A stretch of 64,000 nucleotides of DNA from Bifidobacterium saimiriisciurei. GTDB lineage: Bacteria; Actinomycetota; Actinomycetes; Actinomycetales; Bifidobacteriaceae. Below the pieces are notes generated by a model. That model was given only the letters and a program-made list of their open reading frames with translations. It searched no databases and was not told the DNA's origin. Location of the stretch: NCBI RefSeq assembly GCF_010667655.1, contig NZ_WHZU01000012.1:33825-97824 (forward strand), read 5' to 3'. The position numbers were made by a program, and so were the translations under genes. Shown piece by piece: positions 1 through 10,135 of this stretch (position 1 is the stretch's first letter; each line of letters opens with the position of its first letter).

Positions 1-539
1 GCGAGATGGCGGTGAATCATCTGCTGTCGTGCGGCAAGCGCAAGATCGCCATCATCGGCGGCAGCGATACGACGCCGAACGCGCATAATCTGCTGCTGGG
101 ATCGCCGAGTTCGGCGCAGGCCCGTCTCAACGGCTCGCTGAAGGCGTTGCATGAGGCCGGATTGGAGCCGGCGGGCCCGGTTCGTTTCTCGCAGTGGACG
201 GAATCGTGGGGTCGCGCGGCCACACGACTGCTGCTGGACCAGAACGTGGATTTCGACGCCGTGGTCTGCCAGTGCGACGGCATCGCCCGCGGCTGCATGG
301 ACGTGCTCAAGGAACGCGGCATCAGCATCCCCTCGCAGGTGGCGGTCATCGGCCACGACAACCGCGATATGCTGGCGCCGGACGCCGACCCGCCGCTCAC
401 GAGCATCGACAACTGCCCGGAGGAACTGGGGCATGTGGCGGCGCGTGCGCTGATCGACGCCATCAACGGGCGGCCCCATCACGGCGTGGAAAGCATTTCG
501 TGCCGTCTGGTCCAGCGCGAATCCACCCTGCCGATGTAA
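1..539 (+). CDS. LacI-family transcriptional regulator, C-terminal part (5' end outside window)
   Basis: Only the sugar-binding-like C-terminal domain is present; the reading frame is already open at the first bases, so the DNA-binding N-terminus lies upstream of the window. The piece ends with the typical LacI/GalR pattern: a serine-rich ligand-loop region, 'VAVIGHDNRD', 'PPLTSIDN', and a final 'CRLVQRESTLP' strand just before the stop. Regulators of this family repress sugar-use operons and release DNA on binding a sugar. It is followed by a structured repeat element and then the arabinofuranosidase gene on the opposite strand, so control of that locus is plausible but inferred. I am confident of the family, not of the ligand. 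Confidence 0.85.
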   Translation, partial: EMAVNHLLSCGKRKIAIIGGSDTTPNAHNLLLGSPSSAQARLNGSLKALHEAGLEPAGPVRFSQWTESWGRAATRLLLDQNVDFDAVVCQCDGIARGCMDVLKERGISIPSQVAVIGHDNRDMLAPDADPPLTSIDNCPEELGHVAARALIDAINGRPHHGVESISCRLVQRESTLPM

Positions 540-578
540 AAATCACGCTCCAACCGCATTCGGGTTAGAGAAGCAGAG

Positions 579-668
579 GGCCGGATATATGATTGCCGAC
601 CGTAAGCTTGGGAGGCGAAGCCTCCCGGCCGAACGGCCTTGAGTGTGTCGGTAATCATATATCCGGCC
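579..668 (+). ncRNA. Structured core element, copy 1 (candidate novel RNA motif)
   Basis: Two 22-nt outer arms (579-600 and 647-668) pair fully with one G.U wobble. Inside are a 7-bp hairpin (610-626) and the fixed core GGCCGAACGGCCTTGAGTGT (627-646). The same core, and the preceding CGTAAGCTTG-like box, recur at 7012-7117 (minus strand) and 63885-64000 with unrelated outer arms. The element lies 3' of and in the same sense as the LacI-type gene. No U-tract follows, so it is not an ordinary intrinsic terminator. Function unknown. Confidence 0.7.
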
Positions 669-686
669 CGACCTATCCGACGAAAA

Positions 687-2645
687 TCAGATGGTCCTCT
701 GCCATACGCGCATCTGGCCCTCGCCGCGGTTGGCCCATGCGTAGTACGGGATGAACTTCACCGTCGCGGCCTCGGTCTTCTGGGAGCCGGCGGGCAGGTA
801 GAGGTCGTCGGATTCGTCCTGGATCTCGCGCACGCCCTGTTCGGTGATGGTGCCGACGCCACCGAGGAGTTCGGGCTTGAATTCGTAGGTGCCGGAGCCG
901 GGCTTGATGGCGTAGAGCCACAGGTCGCCGTCGTTGTCGGCGGATTCGGCGGTGTAGACGAGCGGGCCGCGGGTGACGGCCACGCGGCCGGCATCCTCTG
1001 CCACGCGGGTGTTGGCACGCAGCTCCTTGACGGTCATGTCGAGATCGAGGGCGATGTCGGTCTTCTCGCTGGCGATGGGCAAGTACACGAAGCCGTCTTC
1101 GGGCTCCACGCTGGTCTCCTCGCCGTTGACCGCGAGCGTGAATGCGCCCTTGGACCATGCGGGGATGCGGATGCCGAAGCGGAATTCGGCGCCTTCGGGG
1201 TTGTCGATGGTGAATTCGACGTGGCCCTCCCACGGGAAGTTGCTGCGCTGCTCGATCACCACGCCGCCCTGGAACGTGGCCTTGTTGGCGATGAACTGGT
1301 CGGCGAGGATGGTGCCGTCGTCCTGCACCGCGTAGATGTAGCGATCCACGGAGGCGATGAGTCGCGAGAGGTTGGCCGGGCAGCAGGCGCAGGCGAACCA
1401 GCCGGCGCGTTCGGCGAGCACGTGGCGGAAGTCGGGGTTGCCCTTGAGCTTGCGCGGGTCCACCTCGAGCGGGTTGACGTAGTAGAAGTGGCGGCCGTCG
1501 AGCGCCATGCCGGCGATGGAGCCGTTAAACAGCTCCTTTTCGAGCACGTCGCCATATTCGCCCTTGGGCTCGAGCTCGAGCATGCGGCGGGCGAAGAAGC
1601 TCATGCCCACGGAGGCGCAGGTCTCGCCATATTCGGCGTCGTTCGGCAGGTCGTAGTCGTAGGTGAACGACTCGCCTTCCTTGGTGGTGCCGATCTGGCC
1701 GGTGACGAACATGCGCTTGTGCACGACGCTCTCCCAGAACGTGTGGCAGGCCTTGAGCAGGCTGTCGTCGCCGGTGAGGCGGGCGATGTGCGCCATGCCG
1801 GTGCACAGGTACATCACGCGCACGGCGTGGCCCTCGGCGTCCTGCTGCTTGGTCACGGGCTCGGCGGCCTGGTAGTAGGTGCGGGGCAGGTACTTGATCT
1901 GTTCGAAGAAGTCGCGGTCCCAGCCGTCGGCCTTGTTCTGCTTGTCGTAGAACTCCGGGTCCTTGCCGCGCACATGGAGGAACCAGCGGCCGAGTTCGGC
2001 GTACTTGCTTTCGCCGGTGACCTCGGCGAGGCGGGCGAGCGCGAGCTCGATCTCGGGGTGGCCGTCGGCTCCGTGCACCTTGCCGGCCTCGTCGCCGAAG
2101 TGCTCGCCGATGCAGGCGGCGATCTTCCTGGCGATGTCGAGGGCCTTTTCGTTGCCGGTGGCCTCGTAGTAGGCGACGCCGGCCTCGATGTAGTGGCCCA
2201 TGGTGTAGAGCTCGTGGGACTGCTGGATGCGGGCGAACTTGCGGTCGGGCCACTTGATCTGGAAGAAGGTGTCGATGTAGCCGTCGGGCTGCTGGGCGGC
2301 GGCGATGAGATCCACCACGCCGTCGGCGATCTCCTTGAGGTCGGCGTCGTCGTGGTCCTGCAGCGCGTAGGCGGCGGATTCGAGCCACTTGTAGACGTCG
2401 GAATCCTGGAACGGCATGCCGTGGAACTTGCCTTCGGCCTGGTCGGCGGCGATCCTGAGGTTTTCGACGGCGTAGCTGAGGGTGTCGCCGGTGGTGGGGT
2501 TGCCGCCGGGGTCGAGCGGGAGGTCGACCTCGATCTGGTTGGTGATGACCTGCCACTGGTAGGGCAGGACCTTCTTGGCGACGAGGTCGCGGTAGTTCTT
2601 CCAGAATGCGGAGGTGACCTCGACCTTGGGTGCTGAATACGTCAT
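687..2645 (-). CDS. hypBA1: GH127 beta-L-arabinofuranosidase (HypBA1-like)
   Basis: This 652-residue cytosolic enzyme should release L-arabinose from beta-1,2-linked arabinofuranosyl disaccharide of the kind found on plant hydroxyproline-rich glycoproteins. It has no signal peptide. The length and metal site match the characterised B. longum HypBA1 (about 658 aa): Glu341 and Cys343 in 'YGETCASVG', and Cys421-Cys422 in 'FACACCPANLSR', corresponding to the zinc ligands and nucleophilic cysteine of that enzyme. The start follows AAGGAA at a suitable distance. A GPH-family sugar symporter lies 22 bp upstream in the same operon and presumably imports the disaccharide. The AraC-type gene divergent from the pair is the likely regulator. 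Confidence 0.93.
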   Translation of the reverse strand: MTYSAPKVEVTSAFWKNYRDLVAKKVLPYQWQVITNQIEVDLPLDPGGNPTTGDTLSYAVENLRIAADQAEGKFHGMPFQDSDVYKWLESAAYALQDHDDADLKEIADGVVDLIAAAQQPDGYIDTFFQIKWPDRKFARIQQSHELYTMGHYIEAGVAYYEATGNEKALDIARKIAACIGEHFGDEAGKVHGADGHPEIELALARLAEVTGESKYAELGRWFLHVRGKDPEFYDKQNKADGWDRDFFEQIKYLPRTYYQAAEPVTKQQDAEGHAVRVMYLCTGMAHIARLTGDDSLLKACHTFWESVVHKRMFVTGQIGTTKEGESFTYDYDLPNDAEYGETCASVGMSFFARRMLELEPKGEYGDVLEKELFNGSIAGMALDGRHFYYVNPLEVDPRKLKGNPDFRHVLAERAGWFACACCPANLSRLIASVDRYIYAVQDDGTILADQFIANKATFQGGVVIEQRSNFPWEGHVEFTIDNPEGAEFRFGIRIPAWSKGAFTLAVNGEETSVEPEDGFVYLPIASEKTDIALDLDMTVKELRANTRVAEDAGRVAVTRGPLVYTAESADNDGDLWLYAIKPGSGTYEFKPELLGGVGTITEQGVREIQDESDDLYLPAGSQKTEAATVKFIPYYAWANRGEGQMRVWQRTI

Positions 2646-2667
2646 GGATGTTCCTTAAATATCTGCC

Positions 2668-4071
2668 TTACTTGGCGGCGGCTTCGGCCTTGGCGTGACG
2701 CTCGGCGAGCTCGGCCTTGATCTGCGGCTCCATCTTCTCGAACTTGCGGTAGAAGCACATGATCACGCCGACGATGATGTACACGATCACCGGCAGCCAG
2801 ATGAAGCAGAAGCTGATGGCGGACTGCGCACTGGCGGACTGCACTTCGAGATTGGCGTCGTAGCCGGCGGCGCCCATGATCTCGAGCGGGAGGAAGGCGC
2901 CGAAGCCGGAGCCGACCTGGATGCAGAAGGCGGAGCCGACGGCGGTCAGGAAGCCTGCGGCGTGGACGCCGGTCTTCCATTCGCCGTAGTCGACGGTGTC
3001 GGCGAGCATGCCGAACGGCATGCCGATGGCGATGGCGGCGCCGAGCACGCCGACGGTCCAGAAGATGACCAGCAGCGGCACGTTGTGGCCGGCGAGCGGC
3101 ATGAGGGCCTGGCCGAGTCCGCCGATGATGAGGCCGATCTGCATGGTGAGGGTCTTGTTCTTCAGCTTGTTGGCGAGGATCGGCATGGCGATGGTGCCGA
3201 CGAGGCCGAGCACCTGCACGCCGTTGAAGATGGAGGTCAGGTCGCGGTTGTTGAGCACGTACTGGGCGTAGTAGGTGGAGACGCCGTTACGGGTGGACTG
3301 GGCGACCCAGTAGATGACGAAGGCGACGACGAGGATGATCCACGGCCAGTTGCCCTTGGCGGCCTTGAGGGAGTCCTTGAGCGGAATCGGCTTGTTGAGT
3401 TCCGGACGGTAGTTGTGCTCGGTGAGGTTCTTGAAGGAGAAGAGCAGCAGGATGATGGCGACGATGCCCCAGATCGCGGTGACGATCATGAAGCCGGTCT
3501 TGTCGCCGCCGAACTTCACGCCGAAGAAGCCGACAAGCGGGATGGTGAAGGACGAGGTGATGAAGGAGCCGATCTGACCACCGGCCATACGGAAGGAGTT
3601 GGCGTTGTTGCGCTCAACCGGGTCGTCGGTGAGGTTCGGCAGGATGGCGGTGATGGGCGTCTGGATGCCGGTGTACACGGCGCCGGCGGCGAGGATGTAC
3701 GTGATCAGCGCGTACCAGAACTTCGGGGCGCCTTCCGGCAGGCTCGGGGCGGTGAAGGCGATGAACACGGTGACGGCGAACGGAATGCACAGCCACAGGA
3801 ACCACGGACGGCTCTGGCCCCACTTGGTGTTGGTGTGGTCCACGATCGATCCCCAGACGACCGCGGAGATGGCGTCGGCGAAGCGCGCCACCAGCAGGAT
3901 GGTGCCCGCACCCAGGGCGCCTGCGGCCGGGATGTGGAACACGTTGGTGTAGAAGTACATGATGTACGACGAGATCGTCACGTACAGCAGGTTGCCTGCC
4001 ATATCAGTGAAGGAGTATGCGATTTTCTCCCTCACAGAAAGTTTCACTGAGGAGCTAACGTTGCTGCTCAT
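2668..4071 (-). CDS. GPH-family glycoside:cation symporter
   Basis: A 467-residue membrane protein with about twelve hydrophobic segments and the hallmarks of glycoside-pentoside-hexuronide symporters (MelB/XylP type): an N-terminal 'REKIAYSFTDMAGNLLY' segment, 'VVWGSIVDHTNTKWGQSRPW' after helix 2, and 'GMLADTVDYGEWKTG' in the C-terminal half. It should take up a pentoside or oligosaccharide by cation symport. It is the first gene of the operon that continues into the GH127 enzyme, so an arabinofuranosyl disaccharide is the best-supported substrate, by context only. The C-terminus is a charged cytosolic tail. Confidence 0.9.
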   Translation of the reverse strand: MSSNVSSSVKLSVREKIAYSFTDMAGNLLYVTISSYIMYFYTNVFHIPAAGALGAGTILLVARFADAISAVVWGSIVDHTNTKWGQSRPWFLWLCIPFAVTVFIAFTAPSLPEGAPKFWYALITYILAAGAVYTGIQTPITAILPNLTDDPVERNNANSFRMAGGQIGSFITSSFTIPLVGFFGVKFGGDKTGFMIVTAIWGIVAIILLLFSFKNLTEHNYRPELNKPIPLKDSLKAAKGNWPWIILVVAFVIYWVAQSTRNGVSTYYAQYVLNNRDLTSIFNGVQVLGLVGTIAMPILANKLKNKTLTMQIGLIIGGLGQALMPLAGHNVPLLVIFWTVGVLGAAIAIGMPFGMLADTVDYGEWKTGVHAAGFLTAVGSAFCIQVGSGFGAFLPLEIMGAAGYDANLEVQSASAQSAISFCFIWLPVIVYIIVGVIMCFYRKFEKMEPQIKAELAERHAKAEAAAK

Positions 4072-4119
4072 AGTTTTCTCGCTTTCGTTGCGAACGTTTG
4101 TCGAAAATCATATTAATTA

Positions 4120-4137
4120 TTTTCGCGTTTGCGAAAA
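4120..4137. promoter_or_regulatory. Palindromic operator candidate in the divergent arabinoside promoter region
   Basis: TTTTCGC-GTTT-GCGAAAA is a perfect 7-bp inverted repeat about 50 bp upstream of the symporter start, inside the AT-richer stretch 4080-4160. The roughly 300-bp gap 4072-4378 between the symporter and the AraC-type gene contains no other convincing gene. A LacI- or AraC-type binding site is plausible; which protein binds is not shown by the sequence. Confidence 0.4.
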
Positions 4138-4378
4138 GCCTTTTCCTTTTGCTATCATGACAAAGTCTTTTGAGATATGACACTGCCCGACGCCGCGCAT
4201 CACGCCTTATGATAGACCGCGCATGCACCGGCGGACAACGCGGAAACCGCCGGAACCTTGCCGCTCAGGTGCGCAACCGCGTGCGCAACGGTGGATTCGA
4301 CGGAATCATCCGACGATGCGGCACCGACCGGCGGCAGCGTCATCTCCGGCAGCGACCCGACCGTTCGAAGGAGCACCT

Positions 4379-5275
4379 ATGAACAGCGAATTCATATCGA
4401 TATCGTGCATTCCGTCGCCGACCTTCATCGAAGGCGACTACGCGGTGTTCCAGCCGGGCGACCGGCACCCCGACCGCAGCACGCTGCCGTATTTCATCTT
4501 CATCGTCGTCACGCATGGCCGGCTGTTCATCGCCGAGGACGGCAACAACATGACCGTCGACGCCGGCGAAAGCGTCGTTCTGCTGCCGAATCATCATCAT
4601 TATTCATGGAAGTCGACCGCGGAGACCACGGAATACTACTGGCTGCACTTCGCCGCCACCAGCGCATGGGACGTCGGGCCGCAACCGACGCCCATGCGCT
4701 CGTCGATCGACGTGCCGATCCTGCATTATCACACGCCGCAGCCGACGATGTATCTGCTCAGACAGCGGCGAATCGAGGAACCGCAGCCGTTGTATTCGCT
4801 GTTCAACCGCCTGTTCTCCGCCAGCACGAGCGCGATGCGGAACAATTTCTGGCCGACGCAGCAGCTGTTTCTCGACGTATTGCAGACCGTGCAGATCATG
4901 GGCGAGGAGGAGTCGACCACGTTCCAGCTGGCCGAAAAGGTACGTCGCCATCTCGATGACCATTTCAGCGAGAACGTGACCTCGGCCACGCTTTCCGAGG
5001 CGTTCCATCTGCACTCGAGCTACATCATCCGGTCGTTCAAGGCCGCGATGGGCATGACGCCGAACGAATACCTCATCGCCTACCGCATGGAGCACGCGTA
5101 CAAGGCGCTGTCGAACACCGACATCCCCGTGCAACGCGTGGCCGAAATGATCGGCTATCCGAACGCCAGCTACTTCTCCACGCTGTTCCGCAAGCACTAC
5201 GGCATGCCACCCAGCACGGTGCGGTCGCTCAACCTCGTCCACACCGGCGCCCAGCCGCACCCGGTGGACGTCTGA
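4379..5275 (+). CDS. AraC-family transcriptional regulator
   Basis: A 298-residue regulator. Residues 1-150 form a cupin-like sensor domain ('GESVVLLPNHHHYSW'). The C-terminal ~100 residues hold two helix-turn-helix motifs of the AraC/XylS type: 'TLSEAFHLHSSYIIRSFK' then 'VQRVAEMIGYPNASYFSTLF' followed by 'FRKHYGMPPSTVR'. An upstream ATG in frame would add 52 Arg/Pro-rich residues, but AAGGAG six bases or so before the ATG at 4379 decides the start. It is divergent from the symporter-GH127 operon and is the natural candidate to activate it. Confidence 0.88.
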   Translation: MNSEFISISCIPSPTFIEGDYAVFQPGDRHPDRSTLPYFIFIVVTHGRLFIAEDGNNMTVDAGESVVLLPNHHHYSWKSTAETTEYYWLHFAATSAWDVGPQPTPMRSSIDVPILHYHTPQPTMYLLRQRRIEEPQPLYSLFNRLFSASTSAMRNNFWPTQQLFLDVLQTVQIMGEEESTTFQLAEKVRRHLDDHFSENVTSATLSEAFHLHSSYIIRSFKAAMGMTPNEYLIAYRMEHAYKALSNTDIPVQRVAEMIGYPNASYFSTLFRKHYGMPPSTVRSLNLVHTGAQPHPVDV

Positions 5276-5304
5276 TCACGTCGCGCCCTGCCGCACAATG
5301 AAAA

Positions 5305-5334
5305 AACGCCGGTCGTCGCGGAACGACCGGCGTT
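5305..5334 (-). terminator. Intrinsic terminator of the hspR operon
   Basis: A 12-bp perfect stem (AACGCCGGTCGT and complement) with a 6-nt loop is followed on the minus strand by six T residues. It sits between the convergent AraC-type gene and hspR, so it may also stop transcription from the AraC side. Confidence 0.8.
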
Positions 5335-5398
5335 GAGAACCACGCGAAAACGCGCGCGGACAAGCAGATAGGAGCGTATGCCGATAATCGGCGGCGGA

Positions 5399-5899
5399 TC
5401 ATCGTGCGGTGATCTGCAGGATGGTGCGTCGGTACGGCGACGGCTCGCGCACGCGGCGCACGCGCTGCACCTCGATGACCTCGCCGTCGGCACCCGCCTC
5501 GAACACGACGTTGCCCTCCATACGGCGACGCAGCTGGCGGTTCTGCCGTTTGAGCTGGCGGTTCTCCTCCATCAGCTGGAGAATCCTCGTGATGCCGGCG
5601 AGATTGATGGACTCCTCCTGGCTCATGCGCTGAGCCTGGGAAAGCCTGTCGATGTCACGCAGCGAATAACGTCGGGCCCCGCCCGGCGTACGCTGCGGCA
5701 CGATCAGCCCAAGACGGTCGTACTGCCGCAGCGTCTGCGGATGGATGTCGGCCAGTTCGCCGGCCTGTCCGACGCTGAAGATCGGAAAATCGACGTTCAG
5801 ACCGAGCTCCTCGGCGGCGTCAAGACTGACGCGCTCGGCCACGAGGGCCTGGGCGCACATCGTGTACGCCTTGCGAAGCTTCGGTGCGATCCTTGCCAT
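5399..5899 (-). CDS. hspR: HspR, MerR-type heat-shock repressor
   Basis: HspR represses dnaK-type heat-shock genes in actinobacteria by binding HAIR inverted repeats, with DnaK as co-repressor. The 166-residue protein has the MerR-type winged helix ('FSVGQAGELADIHPQTLRQY', 'GLIVPQRTPGGARRYS', 'RDIDRLSQAQRM') followed by a long basic coiled coil ('LMEENRQLKRQNRQLRRRM'). It carries a somewhat long N-terminal extension of about 35 residues before the DNA-binding domain. It is the last gene of dnaK-grpE-dnaJ-hspR, 16 bp after dnaJ. Two HAIR sites in this window (before dnaK and hsp20) define its local targets. Confidence 0.92.
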   Translation of the reverse strand: MARIAPKLRKAYTMCAQALVAERVSLDAAEELGLNVDFPIFSVGQAGELADIHPQTLRQYDRLGLIVPQRTPGGARRYSLRDIDRLSQAQRMSQEESINLAGITRILQLMEENRQLKRQNRQLRRRMEGNVVFEAGADGEVIEVQRVRRVREPSPYRRTILQITAR

Positions 5900-5915
5900 A
5901 ATCGATCACCGCGTC

Positions 5916-6950
5916 TTATTCGCCAAGACGTTCGGACGCGACGCGATCGGCGAAATCGCTGCTGGCGGCGTCGAATTCCTTCAGCGTCTTCTTCTGCTTG
6001 AAGCCCAGGCCCTCGGGCACCTGAATCATCACGCGGCCGACCAGGTCGCCGTTGCCGCGCGGGCTGGCCACGCCCTTGCCCTTGAGACGGACCTCGGCGC
6101 CGCTGGACGAACCGGCGGGCACCTTGAACGTGACGACGTTGCCGTCGATGTCCTTGGCGGAGACCTTGCCGCCCAGCGCCGCCTCGGCGACGGTGACGGG
6201 CAGGTCCATGACGATGTCGCGGCCCGACATGCTGAACTTCGGGTCGGACTTCACATGCACGGCCAGGTACAGGTCGCCATGCGCGCCGCCATACTGGCCC
6301 GCGTGGCCCTTGCCGGCCAGACGAATCTTCTGGCCGTCCTTCACGCCGGCGGGGATATGCGTCTTGAACTTGCCGCCATCCACGCTCAGCGAGACCGTGG
6401 CGCCCTTGACCGCCTGACGCAGCGTCAGGTTAATCTTGGAGTTGCGGTCCTTGCCACGCACCGGCTCCTGCGGTTCGCGATAGCTGCTGCGGCCGCCGCC
6501 GAATCCGGCGCCCGGACCGCCCGCGCCGGCCGCGCCGCCGAACGCCTGGAAGATGTCGTTGAGATCGGGGCCGCCCTGGCCGCCCGTGGAGAAGCGGATG
6601 CGCGAGGAGCCCTGCGGGCCGCCCGCACCGCCGCCGAACATCGAACCGAAGATGTCGGAGAAGCCGCTGGCGTCGAAGCCGCCCTGGCCGGAGCCGCCGG
6701 CGAAGCGCGCGCCGCCCATGCCGAACTGGCGGATGGCGTCGTACTTCTGACGCTGCTCCTTGTTGTTCAGCACATCGTAGGCCTCGGAGATGTCCTTGAA
6801 CTTCTCCTCGGCCTCCTTGGTCTTGTTGAGATCGGGATGGTACTTGCGGGCCAGCTTGCGGTAGGCCTTGGTGATCTCCTCTTCGGAAGCGTCCTTGGAG
6901 ACACCGAGGACCTTATAGAAATCCTTGTTCAGCCATTCATTCTCAGCCAT
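5916..6950 (-). CDS. dnaJ: DnaJ-class co-chaperone without zinc finger
   Basis: A J-domain protein that stimulates DnaK ATPase activity. It has an N-terminal J domain with the HPD motif ('KYHPDLNK'), a long Gly/Phe-rich linker, then directly the two beta-barrel client-binding domains. The CxxCxGxG zinc-finger repeats of classical DnaJ are absent, making it a CbpA-like type II protein, as often seen for the dnaK-linked copy in actinobacteria. Two ATGs lie six bases apart; AAGGAG is only two bases from the first but eight from the second, so the start at 6950 (MAENEW) is chosen, giving 344 residues. Confidence 0.92.
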   Translation of the reverse strand: MAENEWLNKDFYKVLGVSKDASEEEITKAYRKLARKYHPDLNKTKEAEEKFKDISEAYDVLNNKEQRQKYDAIRQFGMGGARFAGGSGQGGFDASGFSDIFGSMFGGGAGGPQGSSRIRFSTGGQGGPDLNDIFQAFGGAAGAGGPGAGFGGGRSSYREPQEPVRGKDRNSKINLTLRQAVKGATVSLSVDGGKFKTHIPAGVKDGQKIRLAGKGHAGQYGGAHGDLYLAVHVKSDPKFSMSGRDIVMDLPVTVAEAALGGKVSAKDIDGNVVTFKVPAGSSSGAEVRLKGKGVASPRGNGDLVGRVMIQVPEGLGFKQKKTLKEFDAASSDFADRVASERLGE

Positions 6951-7011
6951 CTCCATGTCTCCTTTCTAAAAGAATCTGATGTATTGATATTTCGTTTCCA
7001 ATGCTGTGGTC

Positions 7012-7117
7012 GAGGGAGGGCGGCATACATTGCGCGATACACTCAAGGCCGTTCGGCCCCGCGTCCGGACAAGCCGGCCGCTAGCCTACGATCGCGCAAC
7101 GTACGCCGCCCTCCCTC
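7012..7117 (-). ncRNA. Structured core element, copy 2 (between grpE and dnaJ)
   Basis: Read on the minus strand, 27-nt arms (7117-7091 and 7038-7012) pair with only two G.U wobbles. Between them are CGTAGGCTAGCGG, a GC-rich variable hairpin, and the invariant GGCCGAACGGCCTTGAGTGT. The outer arms share no sequence with copies 1 and 3 apart from the last few bases next to the core. It is transcribed in the sense of the dnaK operon, in the grpE-dnaJ gap. Confidence 0.7.
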
Positions 7118-7146
7118 TTAGGTACAGCCGCATTCACTGCAATGTT

Positions 7147-7188
7147 CCTTTGCCGGCAATCCACATTGATCAGGACCGCCGGCAAAGG
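7147..7188. terminator. Hairpin between grpE and dnaJ
   Basis: An 11-bp perfect inverted repeat (CCTTTGCCGGC / GCCGGCAAAGG) with a 20-nt loop. The T-run (ATTTTTATAA) follows it on the plus strand, where no gene is read; on the minus (operon) strand there is no U-tract. It may act as a processing or attenuation hairpin lowering dnaJ-hspR relative to dnaK-grpE, or stop antisense transcription. Confidence 0.5.
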
Positions 7189-7217
7189 ATTTTTATAACG
7201 CCTCTTGGGAGGGAGGG

Positions 7218-7865
7218 TCAGTTCTGCGGGGAGGCGACGACGACGCGGGCGGCGCGGATCACGCGGTCGCCGATGCGGTAGCCGGCCTCGACCACGGTGT
7301 CCACGGTCTCCTTCTCGGCGTCCGGATCCGGCTTGTGCAGGATGGCGTCGTGCTTCGTCGGGTCGAAGTCCTCGCCCTTCTCGCCGAACTTCTCCACGCC
7401 GAACTTCTCGAAGGCCTTGTCGATCTTCGCGGCCACGGCCTTGAAGGAGTCGTCCATCTCGCTGTGCTCGCGGATGCGGTCGATGTCGTCGAGCGCGGGC
7501 AGCAGCGCGGTCAGCACGTCGATGATGCCGTGCTGGCGGAAGACGTCCTTCTCCTTGGCGCTGCGGTTGCGGAAGTTGATGAACTCCGCGCGTTCGCGCT
7601 GCAGGGCCTCGAGGTAGTCGGCGGCCTCCTTCTTGGCCTTGCCAAGCGGGGTGAGCTCGTCGGCGTCGTCGGCCTTGGCATCGCCGGAGCCGGCCTTGGC
7701 GTCAGCGGCGTCAGCGCCCTTGGCGTCGGCGTCGGCCTTGTCATCCTTGCTGGCGGGGGCTTCCGAGGAGGAAGCGGCGGCAGAGCCGGCGGATGCCGGG
7801 TCGTTCTTCAGCGACTCGGCATCCTCCATGTCGTTCAGGTAATCGTCCTTGTTGAACTCAGACAT
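7218..7865 (-). CDS. grpE: GrpE nucleotide-exchange factor
   Basis: GrpE releases ADP from DnaK. The 215-residue protein has a low-complexity acidic/Ala-rich N-terminus (about residues 1-75), the long dimerising coiled coil ('YLEALQRERAEFINFRNRSA', 'KEKDVFRQHGIIDVLTALLP'), and the C-terminal beta domain ending 'YRIGDRVIRAARVVVASPQN', which is the family signature. It begins two bases after the dnaK stop, so translation is probably coupled to dnaK. It is followed by a hairpin and a structured repeat before dnaJ. Confidence 0.95.
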   Translation of the reverse strand: MSEFNKDDYLNDMEDAESLKNDPASAGSAAASSSEAPASKDDKADADAKGADAADAKAGSGDAKADDADELTPLGKAKKEAADYLEALQRERAEFINFRNRSAKEKDVFRQHGIIDVLTALLPALDDIDRIREHSEMDDSFKAVAAKIDKAFEKFGVEKFGEKGEDFDPTKHDAILHKPDPDAEKETVDTVVEAGYRIGDRVIRAARVVVASPQN

Positions 7866-7867
7866 GA

Positions 7868-9745
<1,878 letters not shown>

Positions 9746-9864
9746 AATGTCCTCCTATGGTCTAGGTTCGTTCTACGTTTATCGCTCAAGCTTCCGGCCT
9801 CGGCGACCCCCGCGACCGACTGCGTCGATCGTCGAAGCCCGGTAGGCTTTTTCGCTTTCCAAAA

Positions 9865-9885
9865 CTTGAGCCTACACCACTCAAC
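9865..9885 (-). promoter_or_regulatory. HAIR element (HspR operator) before dnaK
   Basis: CTTGAGC-N7-ACTCAAC matches the HspR-associated inverted repeat (consensus CTTGAGT-N7-ACTCAAG). It lies about 120 bp upstream of the dnaK start, consistent with autoregulation of the operon through hspR. Confidence 0.85.
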
Positions 9886-9980
9886 TTTGGAAGTCCAACT
9901 TTTATTCCAGATATTCAGGAAATTTTTTGCCGGCCCGGTGAGGGCTATCGGAAAACCGCCGGCAATGCAGGCCCAAGACG

Positions 9981-10062
9981 CCGAAATCCGCGAATCACGA
10001 TGCCTTCCGGTCGTTTTCCCGACGGAAAACGACCTTTGTGCACCATCAATCGCGGATTTCGG
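9981..10062. other. Two-tier stem-loop between alkaline phosphatase and dnaK
   Basis: An outer perfect 13-bp stem (9981-9993 with 10050-10062, CCGAAATCCGCGA) encloses a perfect 11-bp hairpin (GGTCGTTTTCC, loop CGAC, 10009-10034). It lies 3' of the phosphatase gene on the minus strand and behind the dnaK promoter. No U-tract is evident. Confidence 0.55.
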
Positions 10063-10087
10063 GGATTTCAGCGGATGACCGGATGAT

Positions 10088-10125
10088 GACGGTCGGTCGA
10101 TCGGTCAGTCAATCGACCGACCGTC
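10088..10125 (-). terminator. Hairpin just after the alkaline phosphatase gene
   Basis: A perfect 14-bp inverted repeat (GACGGTCGGTCGAT and complement) with a 10-nt loop begins 10 bp past the stop codon. A run of GGTC repeats makes the stem. There is no long U-tract, so its strength as a terminator is uncertain. Confidence 0.55.
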
Positions 10126-10135
10126 CATCAGTCGA

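Noticed and set aside
639..2636. A 665-codon open frame on the plus strand opposite the arabinofuranosidase gene
   Set aside because: It is the mirror of a GC-rich gene: Val/Gly/Ala/Asp-rich, no domain, no ribosome site. The minus-strand gene has a full GH127 active site. Similar long antisense frames opposite dnaK, ureC, the phosphatase, the pullulanase, sulfite reductase and islA were rejected for the same reason.
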